64,000 nucleotides of DNA from Ricinus communis (lineage: Eukaryota; Streptophyta; Magnoliopsida; Malpighiales; Euphorbiaceae): assembly GCF_019578655.1 (NCBI RefSeq), contig NC_063256.1:13950001-14014000 (forward strand). Reading direction: 5' to 3'. The position numbers and the translations under genes were made by a program. The notes under the pieces are model-generated. The model saw nothing but the letters and a program-made list of their open reading frames with translations, had not been told where the DNA came from and made no database searches. Positions 8,603 to 19,660 of this stretch are shown one piece after another. Position 1 is the first letter of the stretch. Each line of letters begins with the position of its first letter.

Positions 8603-11600
8603 ATGTCAAAAGAACAAGTTTCAAGTAGTGTTGGAGCATCCATTGAGCAAACTTTGCAAGCAATGCAAAAAGAGTTTGAAAGAATGTATAGGCGAATGGA
8701 TGATGTTGTTGAAAGTGTGAGAAGGCAAGGTGAAACTATTACAAGAATTCAAAACGAGCCTAGAAGAGAAAGGCAACTAGCCTTTGAACAAGAGGATTAT
8801 GATGCCGAAGATTATTTGGAGGATGACCAAGCAACCACTTTTGGTGGAGATGACCATCCTAGGAGACACAATAGGAGATCAAGGCAAGATGGTGTAGATC
8901 GCAACCTAGGCAGCATCAAAATGAAAATTCCTTCCTTTCATGGAAAGAATGATCCTGATGTCTACTTGGAATGGGAGCAAAAGGTGGAGATGATCTTCGA
9001 ATGCCATAACTATTCGGAGGAGAAAAAGGTAAAACTTGCTGCCGTTGAGTTTTGTGATTACGCTAGTGTTTGGTGGCATCAATTGTGTAGGGAAAGGAGA
9101 CGAAATGGAGAAAGACCCGTAGGGTCATGGATGGAGATGAAACGCATTATGAGGAAGAGGTTCATTCCTAACTATTACTATAGAGATTTGCATCAACGAT
9201 TGCAAACTCTAAGGCAAGGAACCATGAGTGTGGAGGAGTACCACAAAGAAATGGAAATGGCTATGATTAAAGCAAATATGGAGGAGGATAGAGAGGCCAC
9301 CATGGCAAGATTCTTGAATGGTCTAAACAAGAATATTGCTGATCTTGTGGAGTTGCAACATTATGTGGAGCTTGAGGATATGGTGAATGTAGCCATGAAA
9401 ATTGAAAGGCAACTCAAGCGAAAAGGTGCAAGTAAGTTTGATTCTAAACTTAATTCGAGTTCTAGTTCTTCTAATTGGAAATCGAATTGGAGTAAAAAGC
9501 ATGATAAATTTGCTAAGCCTAAAGTGGATGAGAATAAGAATAAAAATGAAATAGGCAGCAAAAACAAAGTTGAGAATCAAGCTAATCAATCTAGAAGCTT
9601 GAAGTGTTTTAAGTGTCTTGGACATGGTCATTATGCACGTGATTGCCCTAATAAGAGGACCATGATTGTTAGAGATGGAATTGTTGAATCTGAAAGTGAA
9701 AATGAAAATGATGATGAGAATGATGACATGCCAACTTTAGAGGATGTTAGTGATGTTGAGTATGCTAAAGGGGATGTGTTAGTAGTACAACGCACACTTA
9801 GTTTGCAATGTAAACATGATGAACATCGAGAGCAGCGTGAGAATTTGTTTCATACTCATTGTTTAATTGCTAATAAGTTGTGTAACATGATTGTTGATAG
9901 TGGAAGTTGTACTAATGTTGCTAGTACTTTGCTTGTGGAGAAATTGAAATTACCAACTACCAAACACCCAAGGCCTTACAAGTTGCAATGGTTGAATGAT
10001 AGTGGTGTTGTGAAGGTAAATAAGCAAGTGCTAATTTCTTTTTCCATTGGGAGATATAAGGATGAGGTGCTTTGTGATGTAGTTCCCATGTATGCCGGAC
10101 ATGTTTTATTGGAAAGACCTTGGCAATATGATAGGCGTGTGATTTATGATGGGTTCAAGAATCGATATTCCTTGATTATTGATGGACAAAAGTTCAATCT
10201 TGGACCATTACCTCCCAAGGCCATTTTTGATGATCAAGTGAGAATTAAACAACAATATGAAGAGCTTGAATCTTCATATGGGGAATATCAGGGGAGGGAG
10301 CAAGAAATAGTGGAAAAAGAAAAAGATGAGGTAAGTGGTAAAAGTGAGTGTAATAGGAAACATAAGGTGAGAGAAAACAAGGGAGATGAGAATGAAAGAA
10401 AGATGAATGTGTATGCAAAGCCAAGTGATGTGAGGAGAACACTAACCTTGAGGCAGCCCTTACTTGTACTCATGTACAAGGAAGTTTTGATGATTTCTAA
10501 TGATCTTAATAAGGATTTGCCTTGTGTTGTTCTTGAGCTTTTGCAGGAATATGAAGAGCTATTTCCCGAAGATGTGCCTAAAGGATTACCACCAATTCGA
10601 GGAATTGAACATCAAATTGATTTCATTCCGGGTGCAAGCATACCTAATAGGCCAGCATATAGATGCAACCCCGAGGAGACAAAAGAAATCCAAAGGCAAG
10701 TGAGTGAGCTTATGGATAAGGGGTACGTAAGAGAAAGCATGAGTCCTTGTGCGGTTCCTGTAATTTTAGTGCCAAGATGGTTCATGGAGGATGTGTGTTG
10801 ATTGTCGTACGTCAACAAAATAACGGTAAAGTATCGCCATCCTATACCTAGGCTAGATGACATGTTGGATGAATTGCACGGTGCTTGTGTGTTTTCTAAA
10901 GTGGATTTAAAATCTGGATATCATCAAATAAGAATGCGTGAGGGTGATGAATGGAAAACCGCTTTCAAAACAAAACATGGATTATATGAGTGGTTAGTCA
11001 TGCCGTTTGGTTTAACTAATGCTCCAAGTACTTTTATGCGATTGATGAATCATGTTTTGCGCTTTCATTGGAAAGTTTGTAGTGGTTTATTTTGATGATA
11101 TTCTTGTGTATAGCAAATCTTTAGATGAGCATGTAATACACTTAAAGCTGGTTTTTGATGTGTTAAGGCAAGAGACATTATATGCTAATCTTAAGAAATG
11201 CACTTTTGCACTAATGAAATTACTTTTCTTGGATATATTGTTAATGACAAGGGAATTCATGTTGATCAAGAAAAATTAAAAGTAATTAGAGAGTGGACAA
11301 AACCTACTAGTGTGCATGATGTTAGGAGTTTTCATGGTCTTGCTAGCTTTTATAGGAGATTCATTAAAGATTTCTCTACAATTCACTGCACCTTTAACTG
11401 AATGCATTAAAAAGAATGTGGGTTTCAAGTGGGGAAAAGAACAAGATGATGCTTTTAACTTGCTAAAAGAAAAACTTAGTTCAGCACCTTTACTTGCTTT
11501 GCCTGACTTTGCTAAAACCTTTGAGGTTGAGTGTGATGCAAGTGGAATAGGTATTGGTGGAGTCTTGATGCAAGAAGGAAGACCAATTCGCGTTCTTTAG

Positions 11601-13362
11601 TGAGAAGCTAAGTGGAGCAAGTCTAAACTACCCAACTTATGACAAAGAGTTTTATGCTTTGGTAAGAGTTTTAGAGACATGGCAGCACTATCTTTGGTAT
11701 AAGGAATTCATTATACACACCGACCATGAGTCTTTGAAATATCTCAAAGGACAACGGAAGCTAAGCCGTAGGCATGCTAAATGGGTGGAATTTATTGAAT
11801 CCTTTCCATACATCATCAAGTACAAACAAGGTAAAGAGAATGTTGTTGCCGATGCTCTATCTAGAAGGTATGCTCTAATTTCTACACTTGATGCAAAATT
11901 ATTGGGTTTTGAGTTCATTAAGGAATTATATAATTCAGACCATGATTTTGCTAATGTATATGGGGCATGTGAGAGAGGGGGGTTTGACAAGTTCTATAGA
12001 CATGATGGTTTTCTTTTAAGGAAAATAAGTTATGCGTGCCTCAATCTTCTTTAAGAGAGTTGCTTGTGAGGGAGGCACATGGTGGGGGTTTGATGGGGCA
12101 CTTTGGTGTGAGAAAAACTTTAGATGTTTTAGAAAATCATTTCTTTTGGCCACAAATGAAAAGAGATGTTCAAAAAATATGTGAGAGATGCATCACTTGT
12201 AAACAAGCTAAATCTAAAGTGATGCCTCATGGGTTGTATACTCCACTTCCCATACCTAATGAACCTTGGGTAGACATTTCTATGGACTTTGTTCTAGGAT
12301 TACCTAGGTCAAGGGGAGGGAAAGATTCTATTTTGTTATTGTTGACAGGGTTTAGCAAAATGGCACATTTCATTCCATGCCACAAGACAGGATGATGCAA
12401 CTTATATTGCGGGGTTGTTCTTCAAAGAAATTGTAAGATTGCATGGGGTTCCAAGGACAATTGTCAGTGATAGAGATGTCAAGTTCCTTAGCCACTTTTG
12501 GAAGACACTTTGGAGCAAGATGGGAACAAAGCTTCTATTCTCAACAACTTGTCATCCACAAACGGATGGACAAACGGAGGTGGTTAATAGGACTCTCTCA
12601 CAACTATTGAGGGCAATAATTCAAAGAAATTTGAAGAATTGGGAAGAATGTTTGCCACATGTTGAGTTTGCATACAATAGGAGTATTCATGGTACAACAA
12701 ATTGTTCACCGTTTGAGATTGTATATGGGTTCAATCCATTAACTCCAATGGATTTATTGCCATTACCCATTGATAAGGCTAATTTTGAAGGCAAGCAAAA
12801 AGCTGAATTTGTTAAAAGCTTACATGAGAATGTGCGTACTCAAATAGAGAAAAGAAATCAACAATATCAAAAGCAACACAACAAGGGGAGAAAGAAAGTT
12901 GTATTTGAACCGGGTGACTGGGTTTGGGTACATTTGAGAAAGGAAAGATTTCCAAGCCAAAGGAAGTCTAAATTAATGCCAAGAGGGGATGGGCCATTCC
13001 AAGTTCTTGAAAGAATTAATGACAATGCCTATAAGATAGATTTGCCAAGTGAGTATGGCAATGTGAGTGCTTCTTTTAATGTTGCTGATCTTTCTTTATT
13101 TGATGTAGGTGATGAAGTTGACAATGAGGCTGATTCGAGGACGAATCCTTACGAGGAGAGAGGGAATGATGCAATAAAGATAAGAATTACAAATGATCCT
13201 TTAAGCTTTCAAGGAGGTCCAATGACAAGATCCAAGTCCAAAAGTATGCAAGAAGCTTTGTTGGGCTTAATTAAAGACATTTGGAGTGTTCAAACACAAC
13301 AAGGCTCAGTCCAAGATTTAGGATTGCAAAAAGGATCCAAAATCATCAATTTAGTGCAATAA
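8603..13362 (+). pseudogene. gag-pol: B1 gag-pol polyprotein, frameshifted
   Basis: ATG at 8603 opens a 732-codon frame. It holds the Gag core (VYLEWEQKVEMIFECHNY), a CCHC zinc knuckle CFKCLGHGHYARDC at residues 335-348, protease D432-S-G-S, and the RT start. A small deletion near 10777-10783 shifts the frame. Later pieces carry RT with YFDD (11085-11110), RNase H ([10 protein letters not shown] near 11530), the HHCC integrase finger (12060-12210), the DDE core (MDFVLG near 12290; SDRD near 12465; TEVVNRT near 12575) and GPY/F. The tail with GGPMTRSKSK lies inside the 3' LTR; stop at 13362. Further breaks occur near 11056, 11215, 11395, 11590, 12017 and 12385. In this copy the product would stop inside RT. 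Confidence 0.9.
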
Positions 13363-14046
13363 GTTTGGGCTGAACTCATAGGTCCAATAAGATTCATTTG
13401 AAGCCTTTTTTTTTTATTTTCATTTTATTAGGTTTTTCTTAAGTTATGGTGTGATTAGTTGTCTTTTAGAGTTACAAAATAGATGCACATAATTAGTCAT
13501 AATTTGGAGTTGCAAAATGGATGCACATAATTAGTTGTCATTTGGGAGTTACAAAAATGAGTGACATCAATGTAAAAACAGCCACTTTTAATAAGTTTTA
13601 AGGGAAATTAAAGGGGGAAACGTGGGGAAGCTCAAAAGACATCCATTTAGGTTTCTTTGTCTTGTTTTGGCTATAAATATCAAAGCCAAATTCATTTGTA
13701 GACATAGAATTTTTGAATGATAATCTTTGTTTGCTCTTTGTGAGTGTTTTTGCTTAAGTTCTTGCATGAACTTTGAACTTATCAAACTATTTTTAGTTTG
13801 TGGCGTTCTCTAACCAAAATCTTGTGTTTGATTCTTAACTTATCAAATCATACTTGGTTTGTGGCGTTTGGAGTTGAATTCAAGTGCTAGTTTCATTGTT
13901 GGAACTAGTTTTTGTCCTAACTTCACTTGAGGAGATCCTTGGGTTTTGGAATCATCTTGATTGGAGGGTGTTTTCTTGCATTCCATATGTATCATAACTC
14001 ATTAGTTATTGGGGTGTGTGGTTGCTAAGATGATGATTTCCTATCA
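13167..14046 (+). repeat. 3' LTR of B1 (880 bp)
   Basis: Preceded by the polypurine tract GAGGAGAGAGGGAA (13153-13166). It has the same termini and internal features as the 5' LTR and is followed by the second ATGGT duplication (14047-14051). Confidence 0.95.
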
Positions 14047-14051
14047 ATGGT

Positions 14052-15427
14052 GCTATTGATAAATTTTACAGACACGATGGATTTTTGTTCAAAGAAAAAC
14101 GTCTATGCATTCCTATGTGTTCTATGCGTGAATTGCTTGTGAGAGAATCACATGAAGGTGGTTTGATGGGACACTTTGGTGTTCAAAAGACTTTAGATGT
14201 TTTGCGTGATCATTTCTATTGGCCTAAAATGAAATCTGATGTGAATAGATTATGTGCTAACTGTATTGTATGCAAGCAAGCTAAGTCTAAATTACAACCT
14301 AATGGGTTATACATGCCTTTGCCCATACCTAATTCTCCTTGGATTGACATATCTATGGATTTTGTGCTTGGATTACCTAGGTCTAAGCATGGGCATGATA
14401 GTATTTTTGTTGTGGTGGATAGGTTTTCAAAGATGTCACACTTTATTGCATGTAGGAAAATCGATGATGCACAACATGTTGCTGAATTGTTCTTTAGAGA
14501 AATTGTACGTTTACATGGTATGCCTAGAACTATTGTCGTTGATAGGGACACCAAGTTTTGAGCTATTTTGGAAGACCTTATGGGGTAAACTGGGAACTAA
14601 ATTACTTTTTTCTACTACATGTCATCCCCAAACCGATGGTCAAACTGAGGTAGTAAATAGAACTTTGTCACAATTACTTAGGACCATGGTTAAACGAAAC
14701 TTGAGAACATGGGAAAATTGTTTGCCGCATGTTGAATTTGCATATAATCGTAGTATGCATTCTTCTACTCAATTTTGCCCATTTGAGATTGTTTATGGCT
14801 TTATTCCTTTGAGTCCTTTAGATTTGATTGCTTTACCTTTGAGTGAACAAGTGAATTTAGATGGTGCAAAGAAGGCTGAATTTGTGTTGAAGTTGCATGA
14901 GCAAGTGCGTGCAAATTTGGAAAGACGCAATGAACAAATCACCAAACAACGCAATAAGGGCCAAAAGGATGGTATTTGAAGTTGGTGATTGGGTTTGGGT
15001 GCACTTCAGGAAGGAAAGGTTTCCCAATCAAAGAAAATCAAAGTTGATGCCACGTGGTGATGGTCCATTTGAAGTAATAGAGCGCATCAACGATAATGCA
15101 TACAAAGTTGACTTACCTGGTGAGTATAATGTTAGTGCTACTTTTAATGTTGCTGATTTGTCTCCTTTTGATTTTGATGAAGGCGTTGATTCGAGGTCGA
15201 ATCCTTTCAAAGAGGGGGGGAATGATGCAACCAAAGATGCATCTAAGTCAACTAGCATGGATCCACTAGCCTATGGAGGACCGATGACACGAGCAAGGAG
15301 TAAAAGGTTCAAGCAAGCCTTAAATTCTTACTTGGAGCATGTTTTGAAGATGGCTAATGATGGTGCTTTTAATGAAGATAACAACGCCTTGAAGATAGTG
15401 ACATTAATTGCTATTAATGAAGCTTAA
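14052..15427 (+). pseudogene. gag-pol: C1 gag-pol, part 2 (integrase, GPY/F, CR-like tail)
   Basis: This continues C1 after the B1 insertion: HHCC finger ([16 protein letters not shown] and [13 protein letters not shown]), DDE core ([11 protein letters not shown], then [16 protein letters not shown]) and GPY/F ([20 protein letters not shown]). The last ~67 codons lie inside the LTR and carry [11 protein letters not shown]; stop at 15425-15427. Against C2 there is a lost T near 14557 making a premature TGA, and a 2-base loss near 14967. Both break the integrase. Confidence 0.85.
15209..15222 (+). other. Polypurine tract of C1
   Basis: CAAAGAGGGGGGAA directly abuts the 3' LTR start TGATGC. It would prime plus-strand DNA synthesis. 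It lies within the coding frame, so the polyprotein reads through it into the LTR. Confidence 0.85.
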
Positions 15428-16116
15428 ACTTCTGGTCATGGAACAAGGTCAAGGTCAAAGATCAGGGATCAAAGTCAACAGGCTTTCCTAGGGTTTCTAG
15501 AAGCATTGGGCCGCACCTTAAGCATTGGGCCGCACATTAGGGTTTCTAGAAGCATTGGAGGTCTCACCTAACCCTAGGGCAGCCACCACTTATGCTTAGA
15601 GAAGGAGGCAACCGCACATTAGAAGTCTTTTAGGGTTTGATTCTTTATTGCTTATCTCTTAGTCCTTTTTAGGGTTAGAATCATTTCAAAACTCTATAAA
15701 TAGAGCTATGTATTTCGGCTAAAGGACATAAGATCAATATACATTTCTGAATGAAGTTTTATTTGAGTTGTTAACTCTTATTCCTTAAGGTGTTCCTTAT
15801 TGAATTTCTTGAGATTAAATTAACTTGTTTGATTTAGTTTCACATCTACATGTTTGATCAATCAATTAACTTTTTATTAGTTTCTTGAGTTGTTTGAACA
15901 TTCTTCATCTATTTATAACTAAAGGGCTTAGTAGTTCTATTGCTAAGTTTGTTAGTTCCATAATCAATTGCAAACTTTCAAGTTAGATCTTGGGGCGACA
16001 AATTCGAACTTATTGGTAAGGGTGCTTCCTCTTAAATAGGGAGAGCGTTTATCAGTTTGATTTTCTCACCATTACTTATCTTGGTGTTTGAACGTATCCG
16101 GTTCGAGTTCGTATCA
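15223..16116 (+). repeat. 3' LTR of C1 (894 bp)
   Basis: The same length as the 5' LTR, nearly identical, with TATA box CTATAAATAG near 15692. It is followed by the second ACTAC at 16117-16121, after which the A1 sequence resumes in register. Confidence 0.95.
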
Positions 16117-16121
16117 ACTAC

Positions 16122-16337
16122 CCTTTGCCTTTGTTTTCTCTTTAGGCTGAATCTCACCCTTTGGGTTTTCGTGCTCCTTTTTGTTATTTTCAGCTTCACG
16201 CCTCTCTCTTTCCAACTTACATTGGTCATCATACACTTCCTTAGGAGAAAGAGGTGTCAAAGTAACTTTTCTCCCATCCTTCACAAATGAGTACCTATTT
16301 AGAAAGCCATCATGGAAGGCCCTTGTATCAAATTCCC
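16122..16337 (-). pseudogene. A1 protease-side fragment
   Basis: Minus-strand coding sequence matching A4 around 47945-48160: [11 protein letters not shown], the [24 protein letters not shown] stretch and the basic [10 protein letters not shown] linker. It joins the part left of C1. It ends inside the codons after the protease at the junction with caulimovirid sequence, where AATTCCC changes to CAGAGCC. Confidence 0.8.
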
Positions 16338-16378
16338 CAGAGCCTCTGGTTTAGAGAAGAAGAAACTCATCTACAAAC

Positions 16379-17340
16379 ATGGAAACAACTTCAAATCCTA
16401 TTGTCCAAGCCTCTTCTCTCTCATTACCTACTTCATGTAAACAGTACATTACAGATAAGATCGAAAACCTAGTAGAAATATCCCATATTCCAGAAACCGC
16501 TCAAATTCAAAATTCTCTTGTCCCAATTGTCAACCCTTATGCTGTCTTCTGACACAACCAGTCTTTCTCTAGACAACTGAGACATATTATTTCCAGACCA
16601 TCTGTCAACATAAAAGAATATGTACAGTCATCTTCTCTTTCTCAGTGTGTTCTTTCTTCCAGCAACCCTTGGTATGTGACTTTAGAAATTTCATCTCACT
16701 TCATTCAACAATGGAAGCAACAAAAATATACCCATCTCCATTTTGGTGCCATCAGACTTGTACTTTCCTATCATGGAAGACAAGGACTTCCAGTCACTAC
16801 CAGACTTTCTTTGTTAGATACTCGTTATCTAAACTATGAACATGCTGTGATTGGCTCTATTGCCACAACTCTTAATGCAGGAAGCGTAGTACTTACGTTT
16901 TTTCCTAATTTTAATATGTCTTTAGAAGACCCTCATCTCAGTCAAGCCCTAAAAGTACAGGTACAAATCACGGTAGCAGATCAAGTTGCTTGACACAATC
17001 TCGGCCTACTCTTCATCATCGGCCTAGTCTACAGTTACAAGACCATGCCATTAACCTACAGGACTCGGCCTCTCTAACGGTGATGCAGTTTTCATCTTTG
17101 CTGATAGTGGTCTCACTCCTACAATAGTTCAAACTCCCAAACAACTGCCCCGTGAAGAGTTGGAAAAGTTAATCCCTTCCTGTGGATTACAAACTATGAA
17201 AAGTCGCACCAAAGTTCTCGACTGCATAAAAACAGGATCCTATTTTTATCGGGCAACTTGACAAGATCGTTAAAGTCTCCTATTTGTCCTCCACAATGAC
17301 ATCCTCTTCAACTCCTCATTCTATTTCCATGATCCAACCA
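16379..17340 (+). pseudogene. Caulimovirid movement protein, broken
   Basis: The ATG at 16379 begins METTSNPIVQASSLSLPTS, matching copy 2. Recognisable 30K-superfamily movement protein motifs follow: GAIRLVLSYHGRQGLPV near 16740-16795, LLDTRYLNYEHAVIGS near 16815-16860 and AGSVVLTFFPNFNMSLEDP near 16880-16930. In the family this protein forms tubules or modifies plasmodesmata for cell-to-cell spread. A TGA near 16551 interrupts the frame where copy 2 has an Arg codon, and there are frameshifts near 16990 and later. It is not functional. Confidence 0.8.
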
Positions 17341-19660
17341 CAAGGAGGACTTACGAGAAAAGATTCCCATTCATAGTTTCAGGTCGGGATGGTGGGAAGT
17401 CTATGTTTCTAAGATCAATGGACACTTTATCCGGGATTGTGATCCTTCTATGTGTGATCCCGGATGTGCTTGTCAAGAAGATTTTGATGATCTTGAAACC
17501 AGACCCAAAGGAAACAAAACTTGGAGAAGGAAACATGCTTGTACTGGTCCACGGCAGCATGATAAGGATGATGACCAGCCTGATCCCTTCCATGCTCCTT
17601 CTCAACCCAAGAAAGCTAGTCCTTGGATCGGACTCCCTCCGGAAAAGAACAAACCCATGACTGAAGATGACTATTTACAAAGATGCTTCCAGATCTTGAA
17701 AGAAGAAGGACTCTTGACCTGTCCTCCTCCACCAGTCTTTTGTTCTTGCTCCTTTGAACCAGTTAAAGTTCCAGAGGTAGCCGCGGTTCCTTGCTTCATG
17801 ATGAATTCCGAAGATTTTCCACCTCTGGAAAGAAAGGAAAATGAGCAATCAAAGATACCTGCACGACCTTTTATTGCAAAAGATACAGTACAACCTGCAG
17901 GTACTTTAGCTCCTCTCACCGTGCAGAAGTCTTAAATTGGCAAACCAATAACGCTGTTGCTCAGAATTAGTATCTGAAGAAGATTGATAATAGACTTTCA
18001 CAAGTCTATGAAAAAACAAGTTCTATTGAAGCTCATGTTACTTCTTTCAGACAAGAAGCCTTGCAATTACATACAAAGCTTTCATTGATCGCCTAAACTT
18101 GAGCAAGAAATGCAACAGATACTAGCATCTCGGCCTACATCACCTCTATTCTTGCAAAAGGACGAGAAATCTTAAGGCTGAAGGAGCAGCTCGAGAAATA
18201 GAGAGAGATCTTTATCCTACAAAACATCCCTGTCTCCTCTCCACTCAATTTTCCTATTTCTACACCTCATCCTTTTATGTCTTCGGTTGTACCCTTCAAA
18301 CAATATGCCGCGATTTCAGATCTGGTGCCCGGAGCATCCAAGCCAGCAAAAGGGTATCTTCTAAAACTTCATCCTCTTTCTCACAACCTACAAAAGACAA
18401 AGGACCGCAAAGCCACAGTTTGCCATACAAAGTATACAACTCCTACCTCAATCGCATCATCGAGTCGTATGTTTGATTCGGATCATCTCGATTGAACTTC
18501 AACGATCTAGTTCTTACTCTTTTGACCAAGAAACTAGATCCTCTGTTTCCTGATTGAATCCCAGGTACTAGGTTCTCATGTGTTAATGAACACACAACAA
18601 GAACCAGACCTCACAGAAGAGCCAGACTTCGCAGAAGAGACGGAAGATCGAGAATCCCTCGCTCTAGAAACTTCTCTCCCTCCAAAACCAACCTCTGTCC
18701 TTGGTTTTCTCTAGATACAGTGCCACCATCACAATGGAGAAATAAAATCTTAGAATTCAATGCCTGGCTTGATCTCCAGATGATAAATCCTCAGGCTAAT
18801 CTCCAAGCAGTCCTAACTGAATTCACATCAAGATTTACTGGCACCTTACGAGAATGGTTCTCCCATTTATCTGAGTATCAAAGGATACAATTTGTTCAAC
18901 TTGGTTCTGTTGCTCAAGCTCTGGCGCATATTCACCAACAATTTTTGGGTGATTACAATTTAATCTTCAGACAACGGAAACAAGAATATTTTGATCGCAA
19001 ATGCTGTTCCATGAAGAGAAAAGATCTAGAAGTCCACTATGTTCATATGTCCAAACTCTATTATGAACTCGCTGGGCCCAACAGTGATGATCTCAAATAT
19101 ACTTTTGTCAGCTCTCTGCCTGAAGAAATGCAGCCTGAAATTCAACGCATGATGACAGAGACTCACAGAGATATCACTCATATTTCTCTCGGGGAAATTT
19201 GGCAATTCACTCTAGCCACTCTGGACAAGATGTGTGAACAGCAGAAACTATTCAAAAAAATTGCAAAAGGAGAAGCGTTGCTAAAGAACTTATGCAACAG
19301 GGATTATCTTCAAATCAAATGCAAAGAGAAACACCGACTGTTGCAGATCAAAAAGAAAAACATTCTTCTTCTTATTCCAAGGAATCTTCTCATTACAAGC
19401 AGAAAAAGGGAAGAAAGATACGCTGGTTTAGAAAGAAATCGACAAACAAGCGTAAATCAGATCGGTGCTACATCTGTGGCCAAATAGGGCACTATGCAAA
19501 GAAATGTTCTAACAAGCCGAAACAAACTGTTGCTCTTCTTCATCAATTGAAAGATTCATGTCCAGAAGAACTATCTGACCATGATCTTGAATCACTTTTT
19601 TCAGAAGAAGAAATGGCTTCTTCCCAAACACTCTTTGCTTTTCCTTGTTCAGATACCAGT
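17341..19660 (+). pseudogene. Caulimovirid coat protein region with zinc knuckle, broken
   Basis: This stretch is broken into several frames. The first part (17450-17935) is acidic and Cys-containing (CDPGCACQEDFDD), with the charged, proline-rich text FPPLERKENEQ. A middle part (17940-18720) is heavily frameshifted. The coat protein core lies at 18720-19270 (WRNKILEFNAWLDLQMINPQ; KQEYFDRKCCSMKRKDLEVHY; LPEEMQPEIQRMM). A basic tract and a CCHC knuckle CYICGQIGHYAKKC follow near 19465-19506. In caulimovirids this protein packages the RNA pregenome. The copy ends near SDTS. Confidence 0.75.

Larger units (their letters stand above)
7078..14046 (+). mobile_element. B1: complete-length family B gypsy element nested in C1
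   Basis: LTRs of 878 and 880 bp, TSD ATGGT, primer site at 7958 and polypurine tract before 13167 define it. The internal region holds gag-pol in the order Gag, protease, RT, RNase H, integrase. By eye the LTRs differ by about four substitutions and one homopolymer indel (~0.5%), so it inserted recently, after C1. The coding region nonetheless has at least seven frame breaks. Confidence 0.95.
2256..16116 (+). mobile_element. C1: complete-length family C gypsy element carrying nested B1
   Basis: The borders are certain: LTRs of 894 bp at each end, TSD ACTAC, initiator tRNA-Met primer site after the 5' LTR, and polypurine tract before the 3' LTR. The internal region is gag, protease, RT, RNase H and integrase, split inside the RNase H-integrase linker by B1 (7078-14046 plus a 5-bp duplication). 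Without B1 it would be about 6.9 kb. By eye the LTRs differ by two substitutions and two 1-base indels, indicating a recent insertion. The coding frame has a lost zinc knuckle and integrase frameshifts, so it is probably not autonomous. Confidence 0.95.
752..16337 (-). mobile_element. A1: internally deleted family A gypsy element, split by C1
   Basis: A minus-strand family A element made of a 3' LTR (752-1450), a pol remnant (1451-2255) and, after the 13.9-kb C1 insertion, the protease-side part (16122-16337). The pieces flanking C1 join exactly once the ACTAC duplication is removed, matching the uninterrupted A4 copy near 48150-48180. A second deletion of about 2 kb fuses the RT start (motif CRAINKIT) to the end of integrase. 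On the right A1 ends inside the protease region at caulimovirid copy 1. The 5' LTR and gag are absent. Confidence 0.85.
16338..19660 (+). mobile_element. Endogenous caulimovirid copy 1 (MP-CP part)
   Basis: This fragment carries a movement protein region followed by a coat protein region with a CCHC knuckle, in the gene order of Caulimoviridae (plant pararetroviruses), most like petuvirus or florendovirus-type endogenous viruses. It begins inside the tRNA primer-binding site (CAGAGCCTCTGG) and stops shortly after the zinc knuckle at the C2 LTR. The protease, RT and RNase H half is missing. Many stops and frameshifts mark it as a dead integrated copy. Copy 2 at 51013-54500 is homologous along its length. 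Confidence 0.8.

Noticed and set aside
16676..16993. Host gene of the 30K movement-protein type
   Set aside because: The adjacent coat protein core and CCHC knuckle, the primer site in copy 2 and the gene order fit an integrated caulimovirid; no introns or host-like flanks are seen.
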